DNA of 64,000 nt from Geosiphon pyriformis. Lineage: Eukaryota; Glomeromycota; Glomeromycetes; Archaeosporales; Geosiphonaceae. The translations under genes were made by a program, and so were the position numbers. Each line of letters opens with the position of its first letter. Within the stretch, counting starts at the first letter, position 1. The notes under the pieces are model-generated. The model did no database searches, had not been told where the DNA came from, and worked only from the letters and a program-made list of their open reading frames with translations. Shown in pieces: positions 14,489 through 26,164 of the stretch. Where the stretch lies: contig JAAOMT010000031.1 in the NCBI GenBank assembly GCA_016748015.1, forward strand, positions 1 through 64,000. The letters run 5' to 3'.

Positions 14489-14598
14489 TTCACTGAAATT
14501 TGTAGAAATTTGTCGAAATAATTGATAGTTTACCGAAATATTTAATAGTTCGCAGAAATAACTTGTAGTTCACTGAAATGTATCTTTAGTTCAACAAA
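14489..14598 (+). promoter_or_regulatory. 20-bp phased dyad array upstream of TATA box (family A LTR)
   Basis: Six copies of a 9-mer of form TTCNNNGAA (some decayed to TTT or AAA) start at 14489, 14509, 14529, 14549, 14569 and 14590: steps of 20, 20, 20, 20 and 21 bases. The same spacing recurs at 21319-21428 and 30194-30303. The best-preserved units read TTCGCCGAA, a dyad TTCG-N-CGAA. A TATA box (tataaaag, 14651) follows about 50 bases downstream. Confidence 0.85.
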
Positions 14599-14650
14599 AT
14601 TGTAGAAAATAGCAAAGTTCAAGTTCATAGAATAGTGTTATGACAAGTTG

Positions 14651-14658
14651 TATAAAAG
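14651..14658 (+). promoter_or_regulatory. TATA box of family A LTR
   Basis: TATAAAAG, present at the matching place in all three family A LTRs (14651, 21481, 30356), followed by a CT-rich leader. Probable Pol II promoter of the element. Confidence 0.7.
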
Positions 14659-15255
14659 AGGAGTGTCTCTCTTCAAGAAAATGTATCTTACTTCAGATTT
14701 AATAATTAGAATCAGTCTTTACACACAAAAACAAAATAAATATCAAATAAATTCAAAAAGCCAAATTCTTAATTATTTCCCTTGGAATTAACCAATTCCT
14801 ACTAACAGTTTGAAATTGATTAGCTACCAATTTCAGTAGACTGTTAAAGCACTTCCAGGCCTGGATCCAAAATGACTTCCATAAATCATCAGTTTTACTT
14901 TTTCTTTTATATTTCTTTTATTTTCTTTCTTTTCTTATTATAAATCATTTGGGTAGCCTACAGACAAAAATTTCTGTAGAAAAGTTAACTTTTACAGCAA
15001 AGTAACTACACATTTTTAGTGAGCTTCCAGATGAGCAATTTCTGGGAAAGAGTTGACGTTTACTACAATGTAACTATACAAAGTAACTGGCACGGAATTG
15101 GCCATTCCACTTATAAGCCCAGCAGTTCAAATTATAGAAGATAATTTGAAGATAAATTCAGTTACTGGAGGTTCAACCACATCCAGAAAACGTGAATTCA
15201 CAGCAAACAGGCATCAACAACATTGAAGAAAAGAGACCAAAGACCTCTGGTAACA

Positions 15256-15481
15256 ACACATTAAAAGTAAAAGCAAAAAAAACTTATTAATAATACCTAC
15301 TTTTCAGTCATCTTAGCCAAAATATCTCTATAGAAACTAGTGTTATCAGCATAAGTAAAAACATGGTCAGACAATTCCATTCCACCACACAGCAAACATA
15401 GCACTTAGAATAATTCTTGTCATATAATCTCTTTTTAACAGCTACAAGTAGCCATTAATATACAGCTTTTATCAAATATGT
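15256..15481. other. spacer between solo LTR and element B3
   Basis: 226 bases with no gene or repeat edge that I can see. It starts with the right-hand ACAC duplication of the solo LTR. Confidence 0.5.
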
Positions 15482-16249
15482 TGTTATAGGTAATTATTTG
15501 GAGTGTTAATACAAATAACAAATCTGTAACTTGGTGCTTAATAGCTAAATTGATGTTAATTATATCTGAAGGTTTTTATGATCTGAATGTTTTGGTTAAG
15601 TTCTTTGTATAATAAACAGAAATTTAATAGTTGTGTTAGTAATCTTCTTAGAATTACAATTTCATCCAATTTTTGTTTTTAGCATGGTGATCAGTTTATT
15701 TTGGTAGTTGTGCTTTTCTGATAAGCTATTCTTAAATTCTTAACTCTATATTTTTTTTTTGGGATTTTTTATTAGACTATTTTTGACATTAATTATTCAA
15801 TGCTTAATCACTCAAATCAATTAGTAAACAACAAAAAAAAATAAAATAAAGAAAAATAAAGGAAAATAAAGGAAATAAGCCAAGACAAAAAAGAGTTAGA
15901 ATTTTGTCAATAGTCATAATTAAGAGCTATTGGTCTAGTGTAGTTAAGTATTAGTAATTATTAACATAAATTTGTTAATAACAAAAAGATAGATTATGAT
16001 GATAACAAGTATTTTATTGATATTTAATGTTTCTATTTCAAGTCATAGAATACTATTATATAAAAAAATAGATGAGAAATTAGACTTAAAAGTTCTAATT
16101 TAAAGAATCTGTTTTTTTTGTTTCTAATACTACTGTTATATATACATAAATTTTGTTATATGAGATTCCTTGAATTCTATTTTTACTATGTCTTATTCTG
16201 ATTGGCTAATTATGTACTAATATGTAATTCCTATATTTTATGAATAACA
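15482..16249 (-). repeat. 3' LTR of B3
   Basis: 768 bases from TGTTATAGG to GAATAACA, so the TG..CA ends are kept. Purine-rich tract (minus strand AAAAGAAAGAGA) at 16252-16265, just inside. It aligns with the LTRs of B1 and B2 but holds at most one unit of the U3 array they carry. A TATATATA box lies at about 16137-16145 on the minus strand. Confidence 0.85.
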
Positions 16250-16261
16250 TTATCTCTTTCT

Positions 16262-17000
16262 TTTAATATTGAGCTCTGTTAAGATCTCTTATATCTCCTA
16301 ACTCTCCTTTTTTAATTAACTCTTGAACTTTATTTTTGAGAATTTTTTAGGTTATTTTGATTTGTAATTTCTCAAATTGGGTATTGGTTATTTTTCCCAA
16401 TTAGTTGACAGTAATAGTATCTATTATAAGGTTAAGTAGTATTGCCAGTCAATCTTAAAATTCTGCATGTAGCTAATATATAGTTTATGCCTGTGTAAAC
16501 AAATTGTTCTTTTCCACAAATTGTTCAAGTTGTTGTAGTATTGTTGTATTGAATAACTGTTTTGTTTTATCTATATATAAGTTTTGAATATTCAGGTTTT
16601 GTCCTAAGTAATAATAATAAAAGTTTCTTGGAAATTGTTGTATCTACCAATCCCAAGGTTTTATTGTCAGTTCCTAGTCTGGTACAACTGTTTCTGATAT
16701 TTCTATTAATAACTTTACTTTTGCTATTATCTTGTCTATAGTGTTTTCTAATTTTCTGTGCTTATTGTATTGGGGTTTTTTTTATTATCTTTGTACTAAA
16801 TAATTTGTTGATTAATTGTGATTTTCAGATTTGTTTGTTAAATTAATTGAAATAGTTGTTGTGTAATTGAATAAATGTTGTCAGTAATTTTCATTTTTTT
16901 ATTGTTGCTTTTGGTTACATCTACTATGTTTTTATATACTATTCTGTTTGATCAATTTGACATGTTTGTATTAATAATTATAATTGGTTTCAGATCTCAT
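16262..17000 (-). pseudogene. ORF3 remnant of B3
   Basis: Matches base by base the ORF3 region of B1 (33393-34088), e.g. the stretches around 16,540-16,680. Many stops; no open frame survives. Confidence 0.6.
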
Positions 17001-18325
17001 AAAATCTTATTTGATTGAACTAGTATTTGTTGTATTCCCAGTTGTAGAATATTATTGATAAATGATGATACTGTATTGTAGTATGGTTTCAGTTAATTTC
17101 TATGTACTGCTTTGGCTAAGATTTTGTTGTCCCATCTTAATTTATAAGCTCTATTTCTTAGAATTTTTTTTATATAAAATGGTCTGTTCCATTTGGGGTC
17201 AAATTTTCCACTCTATTGTTTTTCTGCTTTAGTATGATGTAAAAGTATTTTGTTTTCAATTCTGAATTCAACTGGTTTATCTGGTAATTGGTTATTATAT
17301 CATTTTTTTTGTTTTTTTTGTGACTTTTGGATGTTATCAGCTGCTTTTTGTCTTTTGTTTTCTAGCATTTTTATTAGTTTATATGTTTTTTTTAGCAATG
17401 TTTTTTGTAAATTGGCTTCTGTTATTGGTTTTGTTGAATATGTTTTAATGTTTATTTCAACTGGTAATGTTGCTGTTCTACTATAAACAAATTTAAATAG
17501 TGTTGCTTGTATAGTATCTTGTTTTATTGTTTGATAAGCAAATAGTACTAATGATATAAATAAATCTTATTTGTCCTGGTTTTTTTGACTGATTTTGGTG
17601 ATTGTTTTACACAATGTTTTGTTGAATCTTTCTATTAAACCATTTGTTTATGAATAATATGATGATAATAATGGTCTTTTGATTCCAAATTTTTGGCTTA
17701 ATTCTGTTAATGTTCTGTTTACAAAATGGGTTCCTTGATCTGATAACAATTTTTTTGGACATTCATGTCAGCAAATCAGATCTTAGTAAACAAATTGGGC
17801 TATAGATTCTGCATCTGCTTTTTGAATTGCTTTCACTTCTGGCTATTTTATAAAATAGTTCATGGTTACTGCTATATAATAATTGTCTTTGCTGATTATT
17901 GTTAATAGTCTAACCAAGTCAATTTCAATTCTATCAAATAGTTGTTCTATTTTAATTGGTCTTAATGATTTACTGAGTTTTGTTCCTTATCTTTTCTGAT
18001 AAGCATCACAATTTTGAATATATTAAATAATGTTTGAATACATTAATAGCCAATAATATCTTTTTCTGGTTTTTTTTATGGTTGCTTCTTTATGAAAATG
18101 TCCTGCTGTTAAATCTAATTGCATATTGTATAATATTGTTTTTTTTTGGTTCTGTAATTACTCTAAGTGGTTGATCTGAATTCTTTCTGTTTTTTCAATA
18201 TAGTATATTTTGGTAAGTAATAAAATATTTTGATTGTTGTTTTATGTTGTTTCATTCCTTTTAAAATAATTTCTCCTTGAACTACTGGGTATTAATATAG
18301 TGTTAAAATTGTTAATATTTTTGGG
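17000..18325 (-). pseudogene. integrase remnant of B3
   Basis: Minus-strand decayed integrase, recognised by alignment with B1 and B2: zinc-binding part near 18,000-18,100, catalytic core about 17,600-17,960, C-terminal domain about 17,060-17,330. Riddled with stops. An open plus-strand frame at 17,250-17,486 is an antisense accident. Confidence 0.75.
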
Positions 18326-18379
18326 TTGAAATGTTCTTAGATTTGTTTTATTTGCAATAAACTGTCAGGATTTCTATTT

Positions 18380-19565
18380 TTTTTTTTTTTATAATATACT
18401 GTATATTTGAATAGTAAAAGTTCTATTTTCTATCTGACATGACAGTCATCTCCAAATTTTTGTTTCTGGATTGATGTCAATTCTTTGTAATCAGTATATA
18501 TATCAAACTTCTGGCTTAAATACTCTTTCTATTTGATAACTGCCCAATAAATTGCTAAGTGTTTTAGTATTGGTGTTTTATAGTTCTTTTTGGCTAGACT
18601 TAAACTTCAGCTGACATATACAACTGAATGTTCTTGTTTATTTGGTTTTCTCTAAGATAGTACTGTTCTCAATGCTTGATCAGATGTATTAGTAGTAATA
18701 ATAAATGGCTTGCTATAATTTGGATAGATCAATACTAATATTTGAATAAGTTTTCTTTTTAGAATGTTAAAAGCTTCTTGCTAAGCTTCAGTTCATTCAT
18801 ATTTCACATTTTTAATTTGGAGCTGGTGGAGTGGTTAAGCCAGTTTGGAGAAATTCTGAATAAAGTGGCAATAATATCTAGCAAATTCCAAGAATGCTTT
18901 TAATTCTGTGAGATTTATTGGTACTAGAAAGTTTTTGACTATCTCAATCTTATCTGAATTTGTCTTAATGCCATCTTTGCTTATAATATGTTCCAAGAAT
19001 TTTAATTCTGTTTTGCCAAAGAAGCATTTAGTTGTATTTAGTTTCAATCCAGCTCTTCTTAGTTTCTTAAACATCTGTTATAGATAATAAAAATAATTAT
19101 TAAATGTTTTTGAGAACACATTGGTGTTATCTAAATACATAACTACTGATTTCCATATTAGTCTAGTATAAACAATTTTATAAGCTATTAGAAAGTGACT
19201 GGTATATTGGTTAAACCAAATAGTATTACTTTAAATTCAAAATTTTTTTCTCTTGTAGTAAATGCAGTTTTCTTTTTGTCTTCTGGTTTTATGGCTATTT
19301 GCCAATAACTATTGTTTAAATCTAATGTTGAAAACCATTTTTTTCTTCTGAAAGTGTTAAACAATTTCTGGATCTATGGAATCAGATAGCTGTTTTTATA
19401 AATAACACTATTAAGTTTTCTGTAATCTACACAAAAGCAAATTTTCCCATTTTTTTTATGAACTAATATTACTGGTAATAACTATAGACTTATTGATAAT
19501 TGAATTAATCCATTGTTTAACATTTGGTTGATTTTCTATCAGATGATTTTATGGTTTGCTGATAG
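18380..19565 (-). pseudogene. RT-RNase H remnant of B3
   Basis: The open piece 18835-19074 reads as the RT thumb/connection (LKLNTTKCFFGKTELKFLEH, then KDGIKTN). Just upstream, near 19,120, the catalytic box reads YLDN instead of YLDD. RNase H remnants lie at 18,400-18,780. Confidence 0.8.
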
Positions 19566-20159
19566 TACTTTGTATGTTTTTTATTTAATTGGCATTGTAT
19601 CTCCAATTTTAATCTGGTGCTAAATAATATTGGTTCTGCCAAATTTATTTTCACTGACAAAGATGTCAGTAAAATTGTTAAGCAATATCTTGAGCTACAT
19701 TTGTTGGAATGGGTCTAGGTTTCTTAAATTCATTTTTTTCAATTGTTTTGGTTAGAGCAAGTAACATTCTTCTTATCTATATATTGTTTGTGATGTGATA
19801 TTTACACATTTGCAAAGTTGTGAAAAATCTGGAATGGTGTTTAGTGGTTGACTTTAACTTCAGTGCTTAAATATTTGATAATAGTTCTGCTTGGTATTTT
19901 AATGGTGTTTCCAGTTGTGTTGTAGAGAGGAATTTTAATGTATTTGTTATTTTTAGCCAGTATATAAAGATTGGTAATAGCAATCTCTCCTAATTTACAA
20001 ATAATAGCTTTTGCTTCAAAAATCTGGAGCTAATCTCTTATTTTCTTTTTTATAATTACTAAATACTAGTCATATGATAGAATAAAAATTGATTAATGGG
20101 TGGAGATAGTTTTTTTTTTGTCAATAATTTTTTTCTTTGCCATATTAACTGGTATATTT

Positions 20160-20470
20160 ATCTTATTTGTGAATCCAAATCCACTTATTTTTTTTGTTGT
20201 CATTCTTAATTCTTCTCTATTTTCTACTGATACTAATTGAGCTATTTTAACCAGAGGTAAAAATATTGCCTATGCTATCTTTTTATTTGGTTCAATGATA
20301 TATTTTTTTTCAGAGTTATTTTGTAGCATTGTAATAATATTTCCTATATATTCTGCATTAATTATTCTCCTTCTGATATTAATTCCTTTTTTTGCTAAAC
20401 TATTCTTAAATGCTAGTTAAATCATAGTTGTTGCTGGAATTTCCAGTGCTATTTTTAAATCAATGCATGT
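20160..20470 (-). pseudogene. dUTPase domain, C-terminal part (B3)
   Basis: Minus strand reads a stretch with NIRRRIINAEYIGNI (dUTPase motif 3), then NNSEKKYIIEPNKKIA (motif 4), and a weak Gly-rich tail. Motif 1 is missing because B2 inserted at 20,471, shortly before it. Confidence 0.72.
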
Positions 20471-21100
20471 TGTTACAAGTAATTATTTGGGGTCTCAAAG
20501 CAAATAACAAATTCATAACTTGGTGCTTAATTGATATAATAATTGGTTTCTGAAGGTTTTCATAATCTGAAGATTTTGTTGGTTTGAAAATTTTGTTGTG
20601 GAGTTTTTTGTATAATGGACAGAGATTCAATAGTTGTTTCAGTAGCCTTCTGAAATTGCAATTCTATCCAATTTCTTTCTCAGCATAGTAGCTGGTAATC
20701 TGGCAGAGATGTTTTTCTGGTAAGCAATCCTTAAATTCTCAATACTATACCCTTCTTTTAGAGTCTTTTACCAGGTTATCCTTGACATCAATAATTCAAT
20801 GCTTTTACTTTTTTAATTAATTAGTGAAACAAAAGAAATACAAAGAAAATAAAATAAAATCAAAATAAAGAAATAAGCCAAGACAATGAGTGTTAGTATC
20901 TTATTAATAGCCATGATCAAAAACTATTGTTTCAGTATAGTTAAGTATCAATTACTATCAACATGAAATGTTGATAGTGGAGAGTAGATTGAGATAGTAA
21001 ATAATTATTTATTGATATTTGTGAATGGAAAGTTGCTTAGATCAAATCTAAACTGAAAAATCTGTTTTTTTTTCTTCTAATGCTATTGCTATATATACAT
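20471..21100 (-). repeat. 3' LTR of B2, left part
   Basis: From TGTTACAAG to ctatatatacat, where element A begins. It resumes at 30,954 with acataattg, as expected from the same junction in B1 (33083-33098). Confidence 0.88.
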
Positions 21101-22078
21101 TGTTACCAGACGAAATTAGAGATATTATTTAGCATAAAATTATCTTATAATTTCTATCATTAATTAGCATATATTATTGTTTCAAATTATCACTTATTAC
21201 ATTAGCAAAAATGTCCAAAATTATCATTTAATTAATAACCCAAATTGTACACAACACAAATGTAACCTAATTGTGATGATCAATCATGTAATACCCCGAA
21301 CTATGTAACATTCAAAAGTTCACCAAAATTTATAGAAATTCGCCGAAATAATTGATAGTTCACTGAAATATCTAATAGTTTGCAGAAATAACTTGTAGTT
21401 CACCAAAATGTATCTTTAGTTCAGCAAAATTGTAGAAAATAACAAAGTTCAAGTTTATAGAATAGTGTTACAACAAGTTGTATAAAAGAAGAGCTTCTCT
21501 CTTCGAGAAAATGTATTTTACTTTAGATTTAACAATTAGAATCATCCTTTACACACAAAAACGAAATAAATATTAAATAATTCGAAAAATCAAATCCTGA
21601 ATTATTTCATTTTTGAAATTAACTAATTCCTATGAAACAGTTTGAAATTGATTAGCTACCAATTTCAGTAAACTGTTAGTGACTCCAGGCCTGGATAGAA
21701 AACGTTTCCCTTGACAGAATTCTATTTCTTTTACATTTCTTTTATTTTTCTTTTCTTTTCTTTTTACAATCATTAGGGTAGCCTACAGACAAGATTTCTA
21801 TAGAAGAGTTGACTTTCACAGCAAAGTAACTATATATTTTAGTGAGCTTCCAGACAAGCAATTCCTGGGAAAGAGTTGATGTTTACTACAACATAACTAC
21901 ATAAAGTAACTGGCATGGAATTGGCCATTCCACTTATAAGCCCAGCAGTTCAAATTATAGGAGATAATTTGAAGATAAATTCAGTTATTGGAGGTTCAAC
22001 CACATCCAGAAAACGTGAATTCACAGCAAACAAGCATCGACAAAATTTAAAAAAAGAGACCAAAAATCTCCAGTAACA
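21101..22078 (+). repeat. 5' LTR of element A
   Basis: TGTTACC to AGTAACA, 978 bases, the same length as its 3' partner; most differences are transitions. Dyad array at 21319-21428, TATA box at 21481. Confidence 0.94.
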
Positions 22079-22080
22079 TT

Positions 22081-22096
22081 TGGTGCTCTCTCATGG
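22081..22096 (+). other. primer binding site of element A
   Basis: TGGTGCTCTCTCATGG, two bases after the LTR. TGG pairs with a tRNA CCA end. The first eight bases match the B1, C1 and C2 sites, so the elements may share a primer tRNA; I cannot name it. Confidence 0.6.
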
Positions 22097-22123
22097 AAAC
22101 AACACAGCAAAAACAACTTCAAA

Positions 22124-23640
22124 GTGGCGATCACACCAGACACAACAACTCTAGAGTATTACCAATCAATTTACACCCACTGCAAGCAAAGATTCAACAT
22201 TCCAGATGGAATTGAAGTTGTCAAAAAATCAGTATACCAATACATTGAAAACTGCATCAACAATTATCTTTTTGGAAATTACAATATCTCAGAAGTTAGA
22301 AGCAATCTTTACAATAATTTAGCACACTATTTACAGTTGGGAACTGAAGACCTTAATAGTGAAACACTTGCCACTTGCTTTCATGAACTTAATTTTAACA
22401 TTATCAAATACTGTGAAGAAACATATCCAGTACAGTCTCAATACACTATTGATTTTGAATTGGAAACAGAAACAAGCAACAAAGGCAAAAACAAATTAAA
22501 GCGATATTCAAGAACCATCCCAAATACTCCAACACTACCGAAAACAATTGCCAAACATTTACAAACACCTGAACAAGGAACCAGTTCAAAACTTCCACTT
22601 ACTATCACACCTTTTCTAGTCTTACTTGTACAAGCACAAACACCTAATTCACCCTTGAATTGATTTGCAAGACCAGAAGATTTTACATCACTCAGAATTC
22701 TCACCAGACAACAAGAACTCTTTCAAACTAGTTCCAATCTCCTTGATTTTCTAGCTGAAAATCAAAGTGAACACTCTGAGACAGCAGTAAACGAAAAAAA
22801 CAACTCTGAAATAACTGAAGAAAAATCAATAGACAGTGAAAACAAAAAAGACAAAATGACAACATATATCGCAAAAATCCCTGAATTCAATAGAGAAGAT
22901 ATTGAGACCAGTCTCTAAGAATGGCTTGACCAAGTTATTAAAGCTGGAGATGCAAATGGATGGAATGCTGCCAGAATGTTAAGAACAATTCTCTACTTTC
23001 TTAAAAGAACAGCAGGAGAATGGTTTGAAAACTTGGCTGCCTCATTCAATGATTGGAACACTTTCAAAGCAGCCTTCCTTGAACAGTTCACTGACAATAA
23101 TACCTCTATTACCCTTCATAATCGTTTTCAAAATATCAAACAAGAACCCTCTGAATCTGTTATGACTTATATTGAAAAATTCAACAAACTTCTCAGACGA
23201 ATTTGCCAACTCAAAACAAATGATTATTATTTTGATGCTCAAATCTTGGATCAATTTATCGCTGGTCTAAAAGATAAACTAATTAAAAAGGTTTGCCCAC
23301 ATGTGCCAGAAGATTTAAACTCTGCCATACAGCATGCGAAAAGATATGAAATGGCCATAGAAGAGGCCAATCGCACAAAACTTGTAAATTTGGCAATTGG
23401 AGAAACCAGCTCAGCAGCTGAGGAAAAAATTGACTAACTGACAAAGAAGGTTGAAAACTATTTCACCAATTAACAACAACAACCCCAAAGATATCAACCA
23501 CCCCAAAGACGAAATCAAAATAACTTTGAACCACTTTCCAATAACCAGCCTCAAAATTGCCATTACTGTAGAATCTCTGGCCACTGGAAAAGAGATTGCA
23601 GAAAGCTACAATGAGACCAACAAAATAGAAGTAATCAACG
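22124..23640 (+). pseudogene. gag of element A
   Basis: N-terminal region of unknown fold (22,124-22,660), an E/K-rich linker, then a capsid-like region 22,976-23,437 (GEWFENLAASFNDWNTFKAA, a retrotransposon gag pattern), and a CCHC zinc knuckle at 23558-23599 (C-HY-C-RISG-H-WKRD-C). All in one frame. Interrupting stops are TGA near 22,660, TAA near 22,917, two TAA at about 23,436 and 23,472, and one TGA after the knuckle, each explicable by one C-to-T or G-to-A change. No clear ATG in this frame at the 5' end. Confidence 0.85.
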
Positions 23641-24069
23641 TTACCCTCCATCACAACAATCTTATTATCAACCACCACTACCAGCTTACTATCTACCAAG
23701 ACCCCAATACCAAAATAACTATTATTAGCCTGCCCTACAGCCAATCCAACAGCAATACCAACAACTGCTCATACAACATTATCAAGTACCTGCTCGAAGA
23801 CTGCTTACACAGAATCAATTCACACCACAAAACCGATACCAAGTAAACAACAATAGAATTAGTTCGAATAACCAATTGGTTCTTCAAAATTCCATTCAAC
23901 CAAGACCCAACCACTACCACACTCAACCCAGTTATTTAACAATACCAGAAGAACAAGATTTTCATCATACTGCACCATTGGAAGGTAGAGCTGCAGCACA
24001 ACAACAAAACCCTTCCTATACTCTTACCACAATCCCACCAGCCAGAATTGCTGAAAACGCTAACTTTTC

Positions 24070-24520
24070 AGATATATTTCCTTTTGAGTTTGAAGCAAAT
24101 GAGTCACCATTCCTGCTTAGCAATGCAGCTGCCAATGAACAAAAAGCAATCACGGCTATGTACACTGAAACAGAAGTTGAAGGAAAGACAATTTGCTTAA
24201 TCCTAGACAGTGGATCTGCCAGAAGCATTATTACCTACCAGTTAATGCAACAGTTGAAGAGAAATGTTGACTGACCAGTTCAAACAGTAATCGTCACTGC
24301 CGATGGTATGAAAAAGACCCCAGTAGGAGAAATTGACAATTTTCCATTCACTCTTAATGGAATCACCATTCCAGTCAAAGTTCTTGTAATGGATGCACTT
24401 TAGTACCAAGCTCTTATCGGAAATGATTGGCTTCAGAAAGCCAATGCTAATCTGAATTGGGAAACACAAGAGTTAATAATCTCCTACCAAAGACAACATG
24501 CCCGGGTACCTGCCACTTGT
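24070..24520 (+). pseudogene. aspartic protease domain of element A
   Basis: Same frame as gag. The active site LILDSGSA puts Asp-Ser-Gly at 24206-24214, followed by a Q-ALIGNDWL box, typical of retropepsins. TGA and TAA stops lie downstream of the active site. A Gln/Pro/Tyr-rich linker (23,640-24,060) separates it from the zinc knuckle. Confidence 0.85.
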
Positions 24521-24719
24521 GATACATTCAATAAATGCTCTGAAAAAGCCCCAGCTTTTGAATTCGAACTAGAAGAGGAAAAACCCCTCATTGAAACATT
24601 CATGACTCTTGGATCAACGTCCAACTGGGCTGATGAAACAAAACAAGAACATTTTACTCCACACTTTGAACCTGAAACCTCTGGATAGAATATCCCTTAC
24701 TCAAAACCTGAACCAAAAA

Positions 24720-25273
24720 AACAATGCCCCTATATTCCCCTTAAATGTAAGGACTGCCACAAGAAACTATCGTCAATGGGAGCCTGTATTTCACCTGAAG
24801 AAAAATATGAAAATCATACTTGTTATTACTGTAAGGCTTGCCACAGAGAATGATAGGGCCATCTAATAAAAAAGAGCAGAAAATGGGACAACACCCCTTG
24901 TTTGACTTGTGGAGATATGCTACCAGAAGAATGCAATTGGATTGATGTAATCATAAAAGGAGGAGTCTGCAATCAGACCTGCCAATATGCTTTATCAATT
25001 TCAGAAAAAATAAAAAGAGGAACACCCTTTAATGCAGCATACAACAGTGCTTTCAACAAACTTTATCACTACCCTCATGATGCCGAAATGATTTTCGACT
25101 TAGCAATGGCATTAATTAATGAAGCTACTAAAAAAAATGTCCGTCAAATAAAGGAAGCAAAATACATTGAATACACCATGGAATTAGCTAGATTTGATTA
25201 CGAAGATAAAGTAAAAGTTTACCACCAAATCGCAAGTCACACCTACCCAACCCAAGAAGCTCAAATTCAATGA
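24720..25273 (+). pseudogene. Cys-rich (multi-CxxC) domain between protease and dUTPase
   Basis: In frame with protease. Cysteine pairs in order: C-KD-C, C-YY-C-KA-C, C-LT-C-GD and C-NQT-C, spread over about 90 codons, followed by a helical region (KIKRGTPFNAAYN). This looks like two zinc-binding knuckles. B2 has the same domain at 59,896-60,500. I know no named family for it. Confidence 0.6.
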
Positions 25274-25459
25274 TTAGAGCAAATGAACATTAGGCTATGT
25301 GAAGAATATATTATGTCTTGTGATGAACAATGGTGTCCTGAATGCTATGCTCTTAGTATCCCCTTGCCCAGTGAAAATGATGAGAATGAAATTGAATTTG
25401 GAGAACCTAAAGAAATGAAAGAAATTGAAACAACACCCATCTACCTGATCAAAAATCAG

Positions 25460-25900
25460 CCTGCTTTACAACTTAAATACTTCAACAACAACAAACAAGG
25501 AATAAAACCTGAAAAAGCACACAAAATTGATGCTGGATATGACCTAAGATATCCAGGCAAGGATACTCTTGTTCTCAAACCCAAATCTCTCACAAAAATC
25601 AACCTCAAAATTGCACTCGAAATCCTGCCAGGAGCAATGGTTCAAATTACCTTCCGGTCCTCTCTGGCAAGCAAAGAAATCAATGTCAGAAGAAGAATAA
25701 TCAATGCTGAATATACTGGAGACATTACAGTGATGCTTTAAAATGAAACTGACAAACCATTCAAGATCGAACATGCTGAAAAAATTGCCCAAGCTATTTA
25801 CCTACTCTTAATCAACATTTTGGGTTTGCAACTAGTCAATCAAAAAGAACAATTAGGAAAAAGCGATAGAGGAACCCAAGATTTTGGTTCAACTGGACAA
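25460..25900 (+). pseudogene. dUTPase domain of element A
   Basis: Would hydrolyse dUTP to dUMP, keeping uracil out of cDNA. Trimeric dUTPase motifs in order: motif 1 DAGYDL (25529-25546), motif 2 FRSSLA (~25,660), motif 3 IINAEYTGDI (~25,700), motif 4 region KIEHAEKIAQAI, and motif 5 RGTQDFGSTG (25,868-25,897). One stop (TAA at 25,739, a CAA-to-TAA change) breaks it. It lies between the Cys-rich domain and RT, in the gag-protease frame. Motif 3 has Asn where an Asp is usual. Confidence 0.88.
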
Positions 25901-26164
25901 TTCACAGTTCCAGTTAATATAGCTCTTAACACACAGAATGAATCCCACCAGATTCTCAGACTTCCACAACCGATTACCATCTTACTCTTTGGAAAACATC
26001 CAGAAATCTACATCTGCCCAAAGCCAACAACCACACAACAAATTTTTGAGTCCAATGAACAAGTCTGCTTGGAACATAATATTTCAATCCCAAACATTTA
26101 TATTCCAGAAGGAACAAAGAAAGTCCAAGTTACTTTTTACAACTCCAATAATTTTATTAAATAA

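Larger units (their letters stand above)
14270..15255 (+). repeat. solo LTR, family A
   Basis: 986 bases bounded by inverted ends TGTTACC and GGTAACA and flanked by ACAC (14266-14269 and 15256-15259), a 4-bp target duplication. It aligns along its whole length with the LTRs at 21101-22078 and 29976-30953. No internal sequence follows, so it is a solo LTR left by LTR-LTR recombination. It contains a 20-bp phased dyad array (14489-14598) and a TATA box at 14651. Orientation is inferred from the array-TATA order shared with the full element. Confidence 0.93.
15482..20470 (-). mobile_element. element B3: family B Ty3/gypsy retrotransposon, left part
   Basis: Minus-strand element: its 3' LTR is at the left, followed rightwards by ORF3, integrase, RNase H, RT and part of a dUTPase domain. 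It stops at 20,470, inside dUTPase, where the LTR of B2 begins; the rest should lie beyond 64,000. It is the most decayed copy, with stops in every domain and almost no CG dinucleotides. As the outermost unit it must predate the elements inside it. Confidence 0.88.

Noticed and set aside
14489-14598. Classic heat-shock elements
   Set aside because: Heat-shock sites are TTCnnGAA with two-base gaps; here the gap is three bases, and the best units are TTCGNCGAA.
14270-15255. A second full-length family A element here
   Set aside because: Both ends carry the target duplication directly and no internal sequence follows, so it is a solo LTR.
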